Part shown: piece after piece, positions 9,541-20,760 of the stretch
Numbering within the stretch: the stretch's first letter is position 1
How the letters are laid out: every line of letters begins with the position of its first letter
Source: Druceiella hillmani
Taxonomy: Eukaryota > Arthropoda > Insecta > Lepidoptera > Hepialidae
Direction of reading: 5' to 3'
Length of the DNA stretch: 64,000 nt
Assembly (NCBI GenBank): GCA_039881145.1
Contig: JAYKKI010000060.1
Span: 11,184,501-11,248,500 of the forward strand
Made by a program: the position numbers and the translations under genes
Notes under the pieces: model-generated
Seen by the model: only the letters and a program-made list of their open reading frames with translations
What the model was told of the DNA's origin: nothing
Database searches by the model: none

Positions 9541-10479
9541 ATATCTTAAAACTTAGATAGTATAATCATAATTTTGTTCCAAAACAATATTTTCCTCTAC
9601 TTCATGCACTTGTGCCTTAAATACAAAATCTTCTTCACGTTGCTGAAACACATTGAGTTACCTTTTTTGGTGTTCAATATTTATAAACTGAGAGGTGCCT
9701 CCCCAAGATTTCATTTTACGCTGTATATAGATTCGTATCATTCAAAAAATTAGCTCCTTCCTTTCGCTTTCAAATGTAAATATTCATGTATACCTTTCAA
9801 ATACTTATATGTATTTTAGACTATTTGATTATTGACTTAAATATTTAACTATCCAATTATTTAATTGAATGTTGAAAATGATGCAGAAAATTATATTTCT
9901 TCTAAAGGAGAATAAATTTTTGTATTTAAATTGTTTTTTTAACCAAACTTTTATAAAACAAAATATCTATAAAGCTAATGTAACGAGATGTGGCCAAATC
10001 AGCTTTTGATTATATCGTCATTTTGATTGAGATTAAAATGACGATATAATATTAAACACACGAAGTTGAAAGTATGAAGTGTATGAGTTGCAAAATATTG
10101 GGGGGAATAAGTGATAAGTATTTGGGAAGAAAAAAAAATTATTAAAATTGCAATAAAAAATGTCATATAAGCCATTATTAATCACTCAAATCTATCTATT
10201 TAGCAAAGAATGGAAAAAACTTCGAAATAGAAAATTGCGCGTCTTGATTTGAAAAATTCCTCTATGACCTTTTAAATATCACCTCACCGTCAAGTATTAT
10301 TTAATTATTTAACGTCGGAAAGTCAAACGGTAGTAAATATGGTGAACAAGTATAATGCTTTCCCATCTTAGAGCCATCTAGCTTTAATCGGGAAATTCTT
10401 TTAAAATGCGACTGTTGTGATATTGAATTAAAATGCATCATGATAATTTAGTTGAAATAAATATTCGTGGTTTAAACTT
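9541..10479. other. AT-rich DNA, no gene recognised
   Basis: Contains one perfect 16-bp inverted repeat (10009-10024 / 10035-10050, TATATCGTCATTTT core, 10-nt loop). Otherwise nothing is recognised. Confidence 0.5.
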
Positions 10480-10830
10480 CAAATAAGGAGTAAAGGCTGC
10501 CCTCCAAACGGCTTGCAGTAAGCCGTCGTTTCATCGCACTAAGCGGTTACCATCACTCACTCATCAACGCTGACGGCGGATCCGGAAATTAAATCTTCCT
10601 TCGACCCTTTTTGACAAAAAATGTTTTCGTCGACGCTGACAGATTTCACCCCTCATCTTCTTAAACTAATTTAATCAACACGTATATTCAAGGGTGGCTA
10701 CGGAGAAAGTAATGTTGTGAATATCAGACTTATCATTAATATTTTAATATATTTGATTATTGTAAAATTGTATTTGTATTCGTAATAATAAATAATTTGT
10801 AGAATAATATTATTTTGTTTACTAACTTTC
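10480..10830 (+). promoter_or_regulatory. conserved block upstream of first-exon candidate
   Basis: A moderately GC-rich block (GCACTAAGCGGTTACC, ATCACTCACTCATC, CGACGCTGACAGATTT) is clearly related to 45700-46014 and its tandem copy 46017-46190. Each lies upstream of a signal-peptide-like first exon, about 0.5-0.8 kb before 11.3 kb and about 1.1-1.6 kb before 47.3 kb. Conservation in both paralogous units makes it a candidate promoter/upstream element, but it could be a shared repeat. No TATA box or initiator is claimed. Confidence 0.4.
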
Positions 10831-11295
10831 TCTATTAAAATTTTTTACGTGTGTAAGTATCTATGGTTATAATGGGTTAATAAGATCTATGGTGTAATAT
10901 TTAAAATGAAACTGCCTTCTTATTTTAATTTCAGTTAAGGTTTAATCTAATTATATTTACTTTATATATTATTAAACAATGTAAAAAATTGGGATAGTTT
11001 AGCCTTAATTATTTAATTATTAATCCACCAAAGCCTTCCACTTACAAAACGTGGAACGTGTAATGTGTAATGTGTTGCAAATGTTAATTTTATGAAAATA
11101 TAATATAAGATAAAATAGTTCTATTACACTATTTCCAAAATTTCAATTCTAAGAAAATGAAAAGAAGTAAAATTGATTTTCATAGATCTATTTACACTTT
11201 TCATAAAAGTGATCTTAAAAATAACTTATGTTAATAATATTTTTATTTTACCATGTACCCTATTACAATGTGTTTATTAAGAATATCTTCTAAAA

Positions 11296-11365
11296 ATGGT
11301 GAAAATGGCATCAAACCTTTTCGCATGCGTGATTATTTTTTATGTTATTGAATTAATGGAAAATG
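11296..11365 (+). CDS. candidate signal-peptide first exon (unit 1)
   Basis: ATG in good context (AAAAATGG) opens 23 codons and ends at a donor, AATG|GTAAGC (phase 1). The peptide has a basic start (MVKMAS), a hydrophobic core (CVIIFYVI) and a short polar end (ELMEN). It is typical of a signal peptide encoded by a dedicated first exon. The paralogous position in unit 2 (47319-47389) aligns codon by codon over the first 18 codons and keeps a GTATGC donor, but has an in-frame TGA and a 1-nt indel. That supports a real ancestral exon. No family can be named from this exon alone. Confidence 0.6.
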
Positions 11366-11708
11366 GTAAGCATTTAAACTTTGCCATGTAGGAGGTTGTA
11401 CTGTGTCAAATCTGCAAATTGTTTACATTTTGTCAGAATTCATTTTGTCATAAGTTTTCAAATAAATATTAGAAAGTTTTTTTTCAAAATTTAGTAGGAT
11501 ACTTCCCATAAATTCGTAGAATACTTCTTATAAATCAGTCTTCTGCTACATATTTATGACACACGGATATAAGTGAAAACCATAGTTAATCTATAAATAA
11601 GAGAAGAAAATTCTTTTATCAATATCATGGATGTAGTTTTATAATATCATGAAAACTGTAAATTGAAATGTAGGAGTCATTTCGTTTTTGTTCGCGAAAC
11701 GGGGCGAG

Positions 11709-11738
11709 AGGACGAGATAGTCCATAATAATCAAGGAA
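11709..11738 (+). CDS. candidate 30-nt microexon 2 (unit 1)
   Basis: Ends at a near-consensus donor (CAAGGAA|GTAAGTT). With the acceptor GGGGCGAG it is 30 nt, phase 1 to phase 1, and reads (G/E)DEIVHNNQG. It joins in frame from the first exon at 11296-11365 and to the exon at 11893. A pyrimidine run (TTTCGTTTTTGTTCG) lies about 14 nt upstream. An alternative acceptor (GTAG at about 11674) gives a longer open segment in a phase that does not match exon 1. No paralog was found, so the confidence is moderate. Confidence 0.4.
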
Positions 11739-11892
11739 GTAAGTTCATTTTGATGTTTTGGATCAAACATTTTTATTTACACCAAAGGAAATATTTAATA
11801 AATGCTTATTCGGCGACTTGTTTGTTTTCGGTTGGAAGAATTCTGATCTATAAAACGACATGGCATAAGCTGTTCTCCTTATTTCATTCCAG

Positions 11893-11946
11893 AAACAGTA
11901 TTAATTTTACACGACGTAAATATATTTCTTACCACATCTTTCATAG
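11893..11946 (+). CDS. candidate VNI-type exon (unit 1)
   Basis: A strong acceptor (CTCCTTATTTCATTCCAG) precedes an open segment in the phase left by the previous candidate. It reads KTVLILHDVNIFLTTSFI. The core GACGTAAATAT matches GATGTAAATAT in the exon pair at 50639 and 50774, and GTAAACATTGA / GTAAATATTGA at 28.3 and 57.7 kb. Two exon ends are possible, GAC|GTAAAT at 11915 or ATAG|GCTTAA at 11946. The first is the better donor, and GTAAA is kept in all five relatives, so the short 23-nt version is a serious alternative. Confidence 0.42.
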
Positions 11947-12599
11947 GCTTAAAAACTTCTAGAATATTTCAAACTACTACTTTCACTTATCCTGGAAGGC
12001 TTTGCTTTTGGCCAAATTTCACTATTCTAGGTCAGCAGGAAATAGAATATAGGTTTTGATTTGTTCGCGAGTGGTAAAAATATGGCATAAATGGTGGTAT
12101 TTTTAGGTTCTTTTAACCGCATTGACTTAGATACTTGATTTTATTATGACTTAGAGTATCGTATATCTAAGCACTTGACCGTAGACTTTGGTATATTAAT
12201 TTCAACTTGATACCTCCACGCTTTTACCTCAAAACGATAAAGTAAAATAAGGAAATTTTTGTTATTTTCTTTTTATACCGTATAATAATTTGTTATAAAT
12301 GAACAGCGATTTTTGAAAAAAAATCTTCAGAAAATTAGTTTCTTACAAGAATATAAATTACATGATGAAAGCCGAATACAGAAAATATAAACACCATTAT
12401 ATTGATTCTCGCTTAAATATTTTGATATTTAAAATTTATATACTTCAAGAAAATATATATTTTATTCGGTCCCCTAAAGTCGATTTTTATTTAAATTTAC
12501 CACAGATTCCCAAACAATCACTTCGTAATGTTATTATTTTAAAAAAATTTGTGGAGGTTGCATAAAGTAGAGATTGGCTACTAATAACATTTAAAAAAT

Positions 12600-12907
12600 G
12601 TTACCTGACTCCTTCTTGGACCACAAGGACATAAAAAAATCCATCATGAACATAAGAAAATGTACTTATATTGTAAAAAAATCGACTAAAATTTATCTAA
12701 TCATATTGCACGCTTATTTAATGTCATATATATTTTGTTACTTTTGAGGAAAAAGTTTCAAAATCATTGTCGGAATAGAATGGGCTAATCTGATTTTGAG
12801 GTAATTTGTTGTGTATATGCTGTATCACAGTGTAATTAAAATTCAACCATTTGTAACAGTAAAGAATGTTTAGCTATTCTCAATACACAATTTTTAATAT
12901 TCACCAG
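12600..12907. other. AT-rich DNA, probable intron
   Basis: No gene signal apart from the acceptor at its right end (see next entry). A short open patch at 12532-12565 was not supported. Confidence 0.3.
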
Positions 12908-12982
12908 GAAAAGGCTGCGGGAAAAATGAAATTACGAAAAGAAAACAAATTTCGTCCAACATAAATCAAGAAAATACTATAT
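12908..12982 (+). CDS. candidate 75-nt exon (unit 1)
   Basis: An acceptor (TTTTTAATATTCACCAG) and a donor (CTATAT|GTAAATA) bound 75 nt. This is open in phase 1 to phase 1 and reads K-G-C-G-K-N-E-I-T-K-R-K-Q-I-S-S-N-I then NQENTI. The symmetric phase fits the other plus-strand candidates of this unit. A related AT-rich stretch at about 13280-13345 (CAACATAAATTAATAAAATG) may be a decayed duplicate. Nothing proves transcription. Confidence 0.33.
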
Positions 12983-12999
12983 GTAAATACTTTATTGCA

Positions 13000-15540
13000 A
13001 TAGAAGTAAAAATTGATTAGAATTGTGTAACAAATAATTCATTAAAATAATCATAATACTAGAAATATTTCTTACAAAAAAAAAATTGGTCGACAGAGGT
13101 CGCAGAACGTTTGGTTAGAAGCCAATGTTTAGTACACTGCCTCACATCAACTGTTCGCATTTTATGAGGGAATATTTCAAAATCGACCGTGAACAATTTA
13201 AAATATTTAATCGCCAATATATAAACTTAATATTCTTATTTGATTGAAACCAATTTTAACACAAAACAATACCCAAATATTAGAAATAGAAAATATAAAT
13301 TTCATTCAACATAAATTAATAAAATGTATATTATTTGTATAGTATTGTATAGTATTTACATTTACTTCAGTAAGAAATTTTTATGGAAAAAGCAATAACA
13401 ATTTGTAATAATATCAGTTTTTAGATTTAATATAAAAAGCCATCTTCTCATATCAAATCCACCTGCAAAGAATTCGTTTGCTACCTGAGGGAAACCAACG
13501 TTACAACATGTTTGAAATGAAACCGAACACGTGATTCACAAGTCTAACGCTTACCCTGGAGACACTCCCCACCAATAGAACGCATCTCAATTATATTTCT
13601 CGTGTGCGGAATGTGCGACGTGAATAAGGAAATAGTAAAATTTTTCATGCGTGACACGGTTGGCAATATTTGATGTACATTGTTCGATAATGCGATGATA
13701 CGATCATAGTTAGATCTTTACCATTGCGTGAACTATAACCATTTGAATGGCTGGTAATTATGTTTAAGCGGATTGTACGAATGTTCAGTAAAATATGCCT
13801 AAAATAAAAGTTAATTACTAAATAAATCATGACCCAAAAAGCTAAAAATTAATGAAATCCTTCTTACCTTTAAAATATTTTTAACGTTCTTATCTATCTA
13901 TTTAAAAGAGTATTAACACATTGTTTACAAAGAATATGTCGAATAGTAGCAATCACTTTTAAATTATTCCGAACAAATTTTATATCAAGGTTATTATCCC
14001 TTTTTTGTATTTGATGCAATTAAGGAAGTTTTAGCATACCAATGATGATAGAATAGGTATTTTTAATTTTTTTCTATATTGGAATAAAATAAAGTAATTT
14101 TCATGACTTAATCAAATAAATTAAAATTTTCTTTCACTCTTAACAATAATTGGGTATAAATAAATTGTATTATCGCAATGTTACCTACATGTTCCATTTT
14201 AGATTCAATTTTTTCCAGAACTACTCTGAAGTCATTATCGACGGCAAGAGGATTTCTATGTTTAGTTTTAATTTGAATTAATGCTGAAAAACCCATATAA
14301 CAAAAGTAAATCGAAGAAACTGCATAACTATTCAAAGGAGAGACAACTTTTGGATTAATAAGGTATTCAAAACTTCTAATGTTAAGAGGTGGAAGTCACC
14401 TTCCATGGTAAAATCGGCTTTCATTTATAAAAAATTCTTCCTGAACAACTTTTATTAATTGTAAGATGTTTACTTTGGATGGATTCATAGTCATGTCCTA
14501 TATTGGTGATATTGAATTAATGTCGCTATAATTTCAGTAAAAATCGTATTCCGACGCTTGAAAATGAGCTGCTATATCAGTTTTCACGTCTTCATTCGAT
14601 CAGATTTTTAATTGTTTTTGAGAAAAATATAATATATTTTCAGCAAACACGTTTCACGCCAAAGGTGAAACTTTGATATACACCATTGAATGTGGTCGTA
14701 ATCATTAATCAAATTGCCCTTAGCCTTCATATTTAGTTGATTCAAGGCTTCACAAGTAGGTATAACTCAAACAAGTCAACCACCATTGAAATTGTTTATT
14801 GTTGAAAATTTTAAAAAAGTCTTTTTTTTTTCTTTCAACTCAAGAAAGAAGATGACATCTTCTTCTAGCTCATAAAGGTGTGCTAACATGTCGTCCTTAG
14901 ATGACCATCGTATTTCTGTGTGGAAAAAATATCTCTATAATCAGAATTTTAATTCCTACAAAGTAATGAAAATAATATATTTAATTGCTTAAAGCGCTGC
15001 TTTTGATGTAGTTCACAAGCTTTTTACCCAAGTCTGTCGTTAATTCTGTAACAATGTTTTTGAGACAAATATGAACTATATGCGTACCAGCCGGATCGCT
15101 TACCCATCATAGCAGGGGCGCCATATGCGCATTAAAGTCCAAAGAGATTATTATAATTTAAACCATTTTTTTCTCATACCGTCAGATTGCTGAAGTAACG
15201 AATATAAATGAGTAACTGTACACAGTTAACGATGTCTATAGATTAATTACAATTTACCTCAAAAAATTATTACGACTTTATTTTGTTTATGATTTTTTAT
15301 TTTATGTCTACAGCGGTATCAGCGATTCTATGCTTGATCGTGTCATTTGAAAGAAAAATTGACATCAACTTTCTATTTCGATTATTTTCTTAATATTACC
15401 TGCATTGCTTTTATTACACATCGCTTGATTAGACATTCGCCAATAGCATGAGGCTTTTTTGAAGCTTTGGAATATTGTAACACACTGTTATTATAACTTT
15501 TCGACTTATCTAATTTGATTAATTTCAGTCTTTTTAATTT
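13000..15540. other. AT-rich DNA, no gene recognised
   Basis: Contains a possible minus-strand microexon at about 13877-13906 (TTTTAAATAG ... TTAAAG|GTAAGA, reading IDKNVKNILK) with no paralog found. The open frame on the minus strand at 14108-14335 has no recognisable motif. Confidence 0.35.
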
Positions 15541-15545
15541 TGAAA

Positions 15546-15625
15546 AAGAACTATTTTGGTTTCGTTATCATAGTCAGATGTTGCTGGTTCAAAAAATATT
15601 TCAAGATGTGTGGGCTTCATGCCGT
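15546..15625 (-). repeat. degenerate CTGAAGATG-type repeat
   Basis: The minus strand reads CATCTGACTATGATAACGAA then ACC, resembling the core of the dispersed repeat at 8.0, 9.4, 33.5 and 57.2 kb (CACCTGAAGATG...ACGAAACC). Much more diverged, and the tail is not preserved. Confidence 0.35.
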
Positions 15626-15729
15626 CATCACTCAAAACTTTCAGGCATATCTTACTTGTACTTATTGAAAACAACATTTTGGGACATTCTTGAATTTGTG
15701 AAATGAATAAACGTACATACAAACATATA

Positions 15730-15780
15730 TTACGGGTGGTGGGCGGAACGGAGCGCGGGTGGGATGCCGCAAGTTCAGAC
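15730..15780. other. isolated GC-rich patch
   Basis: GGTGGTGGGCGGAACGGAGC followed by GCGGGTGGGATGCCGC stands out in an AT-rich context. No tRNA, rRNA or coding match is recognised. It may be the edge of a degraded mobile element. Confidence 0.4.
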
Positions 15781-16929
15781 TAGTAAAACTTGAAAAGCGA
15801 CCAATTTAATGAATGAGTGGTTTTAAGATTTCAAGTGGATTTTCTTTCGAATGTCCGTATGATCTTTTTATGCCCCCAAACACCCTTATGATCTCCCCAC
15901 TGGTAGGAAAATCCTGTGTTAGAAGCAGAAAAACAAATAAAAATTAACTGCTTGTCGACACAGGTTTGTCTTTGAAATTGCATCTTTATTACCTGTTCAA
16001 TAACAAAATCGTTTCTAGCGAGATCTGAGTCATTCTGTCAGGAAGAAATTTTACTGTTTAATTAAGAAGACAAGTAATAAAAATGGGATCCGTTCAGTTT
16101 TGTTATGTACATCTCTCTACCTGTTCGTCCCTGTATATAAAACTTTGTTGTTTCTACAGTGTTAGACCTATATAAATAAAATTTTGCACCTGTATACTTA
16201 ATTATTACGTAATTTTAATTTCATTTATTTACCAATACGTCTAGTTGATTCATTTTTAATTTTGAGGCACATTTACGAAAGTAACCTGTAATGCGTACCC
16301 GTTATGTAAGAAAAGGTTATAGAAAAATAACGTTTAATAAAATATATATGCATATATTTATGTCAAACAAATTATTATGAAACAAATTATCATATATAAA
16401 AACAAACAAATTATCACTGAAAAATATTAAAAAATGGCGACACTGCAGCATTTATAGCAAGGTAGGTTGAATCTGAAGCGTTCTGTGGTACGCAATGTAG
16501 TTAGTGTAAATTTAAATCTGGAAGGAAAATTCTCTTAATCTACATATTTACAGCTACAAAAATATGCAGGATATTTGAAAAGTATTGATTTCTGTATTAT
16601 TGGCAAGTATTTAAATTAAATCATTCAAATTTCAAGAAAGGAAAGCACTAATTGGTAACAAATAATATTTAAATTAACATATCGATAATCCCGTCATATT
16701 TCATTTTAAATTTTTTTTAATCATATGATTAAAATGTTGAATGAAGAGAATAAAATTTTTCAGAGTGACGCTGCGTACCATTTTGAAAAACCGTGTTTCA
16801 AGAAAAACGCTTTAAAGATTTTAAAATATGTTAGACATGAAAAAATGTTGCCATTGATCTACTACACTAATATTGGAATACTGTCATTTCATTTTTAAAT
16901 GTTTTTCCTCATTTTCTTTCCTTGACGAT

Positions 16930-17940
16930 TTCATGCTAGAACCTCAATCTGTTGTGGCTTTTCTTAAAGACAAGTTCGAATCTTTTATGAGCTGAGCATG
17001 AAAAAATTTGTTTGCTTGAATGCCAATATCCATCTTAAAAACTTTAATGATTTGTAGAATATTAGTCTGACCACCATTAAAATTGTACGCAGTAATATCA
17101 GTTGTTATATACAAGACTTTTTTGGCAATTGAACAAAATTTCGAAGGCAAATTCCAAACAGCAATTTGCTATTTTGTGTGTAGCCTCCCAAATAATGGTC
17201 TAACTACTAGCCTCGTCTTTTCTTCTTGTAAATAAATTTAGTGGCTTCAAAAAAATCCTCTGAAAATGGCGGTTTGCTGTGGAATGTGTACAAGGAATTC
17301 ATTGTTTGCGCTTACATCCTGTCACACCAAGACACTGAGTACTTCTTGTGCTTCGGATATTTGTCAGTGGATAATTTATATTATAAGGTTACCGTGATTT
17401 CATATTTCGTATTTTCCAAGGAGTTTGGCTTCCGACGTATTGCCAAGCAATAATAATTTGTTACATTTTTTATTTCATTTGGCAGTTTTTCCTCGTAACC
17501 TCGTAACGATTTTACTTTTTTTATAATTTCTCAACCGAGTGCCCAGTCTATTTTGTAGACAATGTGTACACTCTTTTTTTGTAATTAAATATTTACCTAT
17601 GCATTTTTATTCCTTATATGTCTCAAAGTTTTGTTGTCACTATCACCGATTTGCTATGCATATTTAAAACTGAGTCAAAATTAGAAACGTATAAATATTT
17701 TGACGACAGCATCTATCTACATCTTACCGGATGAGCCTTTATGGTTGGTTTGACCTTCATCAGGATGCGTTTTGTGCCATTCTTCATATTCAGTTGTTCC
17801 TTATTTATACTTTAAACGCTCATAAAACGTACAGTACTCTGACATAATTTGAACATTGACGATTTTGCTTGTAAAATACATTTTGTTTCAAAGAACTATC
17901 ATCAGAAATAGTATCCCACCAAATTTTCCAATTTCTTCAG
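16930..17940 (-). mobile_element. relic of a Mutator-like transposase element
   Basis: In order along the minus strand, in shifting frames, the motifs of a widespread arthropod transposase are visible. These are VNVQIMSEYC (about 17870), TNHKGSSGKM with IDAVVKIF (about 17730), IGDSDNKT, a damaged DGD box (about 17660), KECTHCLQNRLGTRLRN (about 17560), LSTDKYPKHK...SWC (about 17370), PPFSEDFFEATKFIY (about 17270), LGGYTQN (about 17190), and TDITAYNFNGGQTNILQII (to 16944). I know this protein type as the Mutator-like transposase domain family, and the family name is from memory. Many stops and shifts make it dead. A protein-like open frame on the opposite strand at 17241-17453 is the antisense shadow of this relic. 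Confidence 0.78.
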
Positions 17941-17968
17941 TTTCATTTTTCTTTTTATTCAATGCTTT

Positions 17969-17973
17969 ATATC

Positions 17974-18062
<89 letters not shown>

Positions 18063-18082
18063 GTATATTTATATATATATAT
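17969..18082. repeat. compound (TA)n microsatellite
   Basis: TA repeats with GTATAT and AAATAT interruptions, just upstream of the Mutator-like relic. Confidence 0.97.
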
Positions 18083-18145
18083 TTCTTCGTATATTTTCTA
18101 TGATCTTAAAACTGTTGTGGATACTTCAAAAATTGTGGTATTTAT

Positions 18146-18176
18146 CCAAACACACTATCCACGCTAGTGTGTTTGG
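18146..18176. repeat. 11-bp inverted repeat with 9-nt loop
   Basis: CCAAACACACT (18146-18156) and AGTGTGTTTGG (18166-18176) are exact reverse complements. Possible end structure of the adjoining element. No function assigned. Confidence 0.8.
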
Positions 18177-18419
18177 AGAGACTTTAGGTAAACTTCCATT
18201 AACGTTGTATTTTCCATAATTTTGTCTTCAAAATTTTAGAAATAGGAGGAGCAACATGTTTTTTCCATGTACACACTTTTGCGTGTAGTCCATTGATTGA
18301 TGTAGTCCATTTCCACGTCGAATTATTTTGGTGCAAACGACCGTGTGAGAAGTACCGACATGTGAGTGATTTTGTAAAATTTCGTTCTTTTTCTTTTGAT
18401 TACGGAACCCCAAGAATGA

Positions 18420-19819
18420 AGGAAACCAGTTTTTTTCCTTTCATTTTTAAAACTATTAAATATACGTAATTAGCCCCAGATACACTTGATCAGTATAACG
18501 ATTTCATAGAAAAATATTTTCATTTAGGAAAAACAGTTTAATACATAATTTATTACTTTTCAAAGCTATTTCAAAATAAACGTTTTATTATTTTTTATAA
18601 TGGCCTTGGTTACTCATACTCATGTGAAATAGGCATATAACCGCCTAGCTTAATCACCATCTTTTTTGAGAGAAGAGTGATATCTTATTATTCGGCCGAA
18701 ATGCAATATTTCCTCTAAGTATATGAAACGGGTTTGAAAGTCAGAATGTCAGTAAATACCAAATCTTTAATATAAATGTAGTAGGGCAATTAATGAAAGA
18801 AACAGTTTCAGTGATTTCGTCACTTACTGATACAAAGCTTTCTTTGTCTTTATGGTTTTGGTAGCTTTTTATATACAAGCTTTTATTGTACATAAATGTA
18901 AGTATGCATTAGGTTACCTTGGTTGGTGTTTGAAATAATCATTTAAAACTAACTATATGATATGAATTTAACGATTGCACATTTTTATATAAAAATCGTT
19001 TCGAAACTGTTGTTACTATTTTGAAACTGCTGTCACCGCGTATAGCTTTAGAAAGATGTAATTGGAATTAAACTCAATTTATTAGAAATATGTTTTAATT
19101 TTATAATCGTTATCAATTAAATTGAAATTGGTAAGCATAGAATATCAAATATTCTAGATGTTTATTTAACAATTTAAAAGTTAGCACCCAGCAACGAAGA
19201 AATTTATGATAATAAATTTAATTTCTGATTTTTTTACGAGTACTTAGCTGGAACTTTTGCAGTACAATATCGTTTACGTAAAAAATATCGCTTCTGCTGG
19301 AAATTTTTATATCAGTGTCAAGTCGAACTTCTCTTCTCTCTCACACATGTAGTATTTAGTAAATTTACTTATATTCGCCATCAATATTGTACCGCAAAAA
19401 TTGTAAATAAGTAAGCGTATTTTTATTATTTTGTACTTTTCAGTGCGCTTTTTATTCGGTGTTTAATTGAAGTCGGTTTAATTTTTCAAAATCGTATTTT
19501 TAAGAGTGTCACCACCTTCTATCTCTGTCATTGCATCCTGATTTTGCCGCTATTCTTAATCGTGTCAAAACTTCACGAACTTTAATATTAGATTATTATT
19601 AGACTCATAATATCCAAACCTAGTCACGGTACCTGTGCTCTTTGCTGTTAAGGAATTCTATGGTGAACCTTAAATTTCCGTGGTAAAATTGTAAATATTT
19701 TTTGACACTGAGGCTATTCAAATAACATAAGAGTCATCCAAATTGGCTGATTAAAGAAATATAGCTAAAGTACACAAAGAAAACCATTTCACTGCAGTAT
19801 CAAGTCGAGGAATAGGAAT
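18420..19819. other. AT-rich DNA with isolated splice-like sites
   Basis: Apart from the microexon candidate at 18865-18897, there is an acceptor (TTTTGTACTTTTCAG at 19442) before TGCGCTTTTTATTCG|GTGTTT and a donor-like GTAAGC at 19129. Neither has a supporting copy. Confidence 0.35.
18865..18897 (+). CDS. candidate 33-nt microexon (unit 1)
   Basis: Strong sites on both sides: acceptor TCTTTATGGTTTTGGTAG and donor ATAAAT|GTAAGTATG. The length is a multiple of three. Phase 1 gives FYIQAFIVHK and phase 0 gives LFIYKLLLYIN. Phase 1 would agree with the upstream candidates. No second copy was found, so chance cannot be excluded. Confidence 0.35.
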
Positions 19820-20760
19820 CCAGAATTCAATGACAAAGTCATCTGCTTGAGACCCACAACACTAATAAATAAACATCAGAATTATTCGAATTTCAATGAC
19901 AAAGTTTTTTTTTGGGACCCACCACACTAATAAATAAACATCAGAATTATTCCAATTTCAATGACAAAGTTTTTTTTTGGGACCCACAACATTAGCTTAA
20001 GACCTACTGTCTTCAGCAGTTGTAGGTTCTCACAGCATCAAAACTGAAGCATTTTAACTCGAAATGTAATGGCGGAGTCTCTTTTCAATCTTCTCGGAGT
20101 AAATTCTCAGGAGTAATCCTCCTTCTCGGAGTATTTTCTCGGAGTAAATTCTCAATCTTCACCGCTTAGGCAAGCAGTACTTCTGTGACACTAGGACTGC
20201 AAAGTTGCAGTCCTCGGTTCAAAAATATAGACCTTGCTTGAGATCCATAATACTAATTTAAGAACAAAAAATCCTCAGTTCTCACTGTTTAGGCATATAA
20301 ATGTCCGGTAACATTAGGACTGAGGAGTACGAACCTGAAATTCAATTTCAAAATTTCTGTTTAAGATTCAAAATAATAATTTAATAATACCAGACACTTA
20401 GGCACACAATTAGGCAGGCATTACCACCGCAGCATCAGGACTGGGAAGTTGAAACGTAAAGTTCTATATCAGAGCATCTGCTTGAGATTCATCATATTGA
20501 TTTTATAAGATAACGTCCACAAGTCTCGCGATTTGAGCAGGAAGTATCCTCACAAGCTCGATACCAAGAAGTTGGAACCTGGAGAGGAATTTCGAAGTTG
20601 GAATTTAATGCAGTTTCTACTTAAAACCTGTGACGCTAATTTAAAATGATTCAATCCTCAAGTCTCGTTGTTAAGCCAGACAGTATTACAGTAGCTTCAG
20701 AGCTGAGGAGTTGCAATGAGTTGAATGACAGTGTCTCTGTTTGTGCTGTTGCGTGTATTA
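19820..20760 (-). repeat. degenerate tandem array of ~65-130-bp exon-like units
   Basis: Recurring blocks are AATGACAAAGT, GCTTGAGA(C/T)(C/T)CA, ACTAATTTAAGA, CTCA(C/A)TG/CGCTTAGGC and ACATYAGGACTGA. The two units at about 19861-19990 are nearly identical (65-bp period); later units are longer and diverged, with a period of about 120-135 bp. On the minus strand the best unit (20160-20215) has a cytosine/thymine-rich run, GTGTCACAG, then AAGTACTGCTTGCCTAAGCG and GTGAAG, reading KYCLPKR. The neighbouring unit reads DIYMPKH at the same place. The array therefore looks like repeatedly duplicated microexon plus intron, now mostly decayed. Confidence 0.6.
20174..20193 (-). CDS. best-preserved microexon-like core of the 20-kb array
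   Basis: Minus-strand acceptor-like GTCCTAGTGTCACAG, 20 nt reading KYCLPK, and donor-like GCG|GTGAAG. The same position in other units reads DIYMPK (with GTGAGA) and DTSCSN (donor lost). The repeated Y.PK residues and donor position argue for coding descent. The very small size keeps confidence low. Confidence 0.3.

Noticed and set aside
16944..17150. Separate small host gene on the minus strand
   Set aside because: Its sequence (TDITAYNFNGGQTNILQII) is the C-terminal part of the Mutator-like transposase relic.
17241..17453. Plus-strand open frame with strong acceptor and protein-like sequence (LLWNVYKEFIVCAY)
   Set aside because: The opposite strand carries colinear transposase motifs (LSTDKYPKHK...SWC, PPFSEDFFEATKFIY, LGGYTQN), so the plus frame is an antisense shadow of a dead element.
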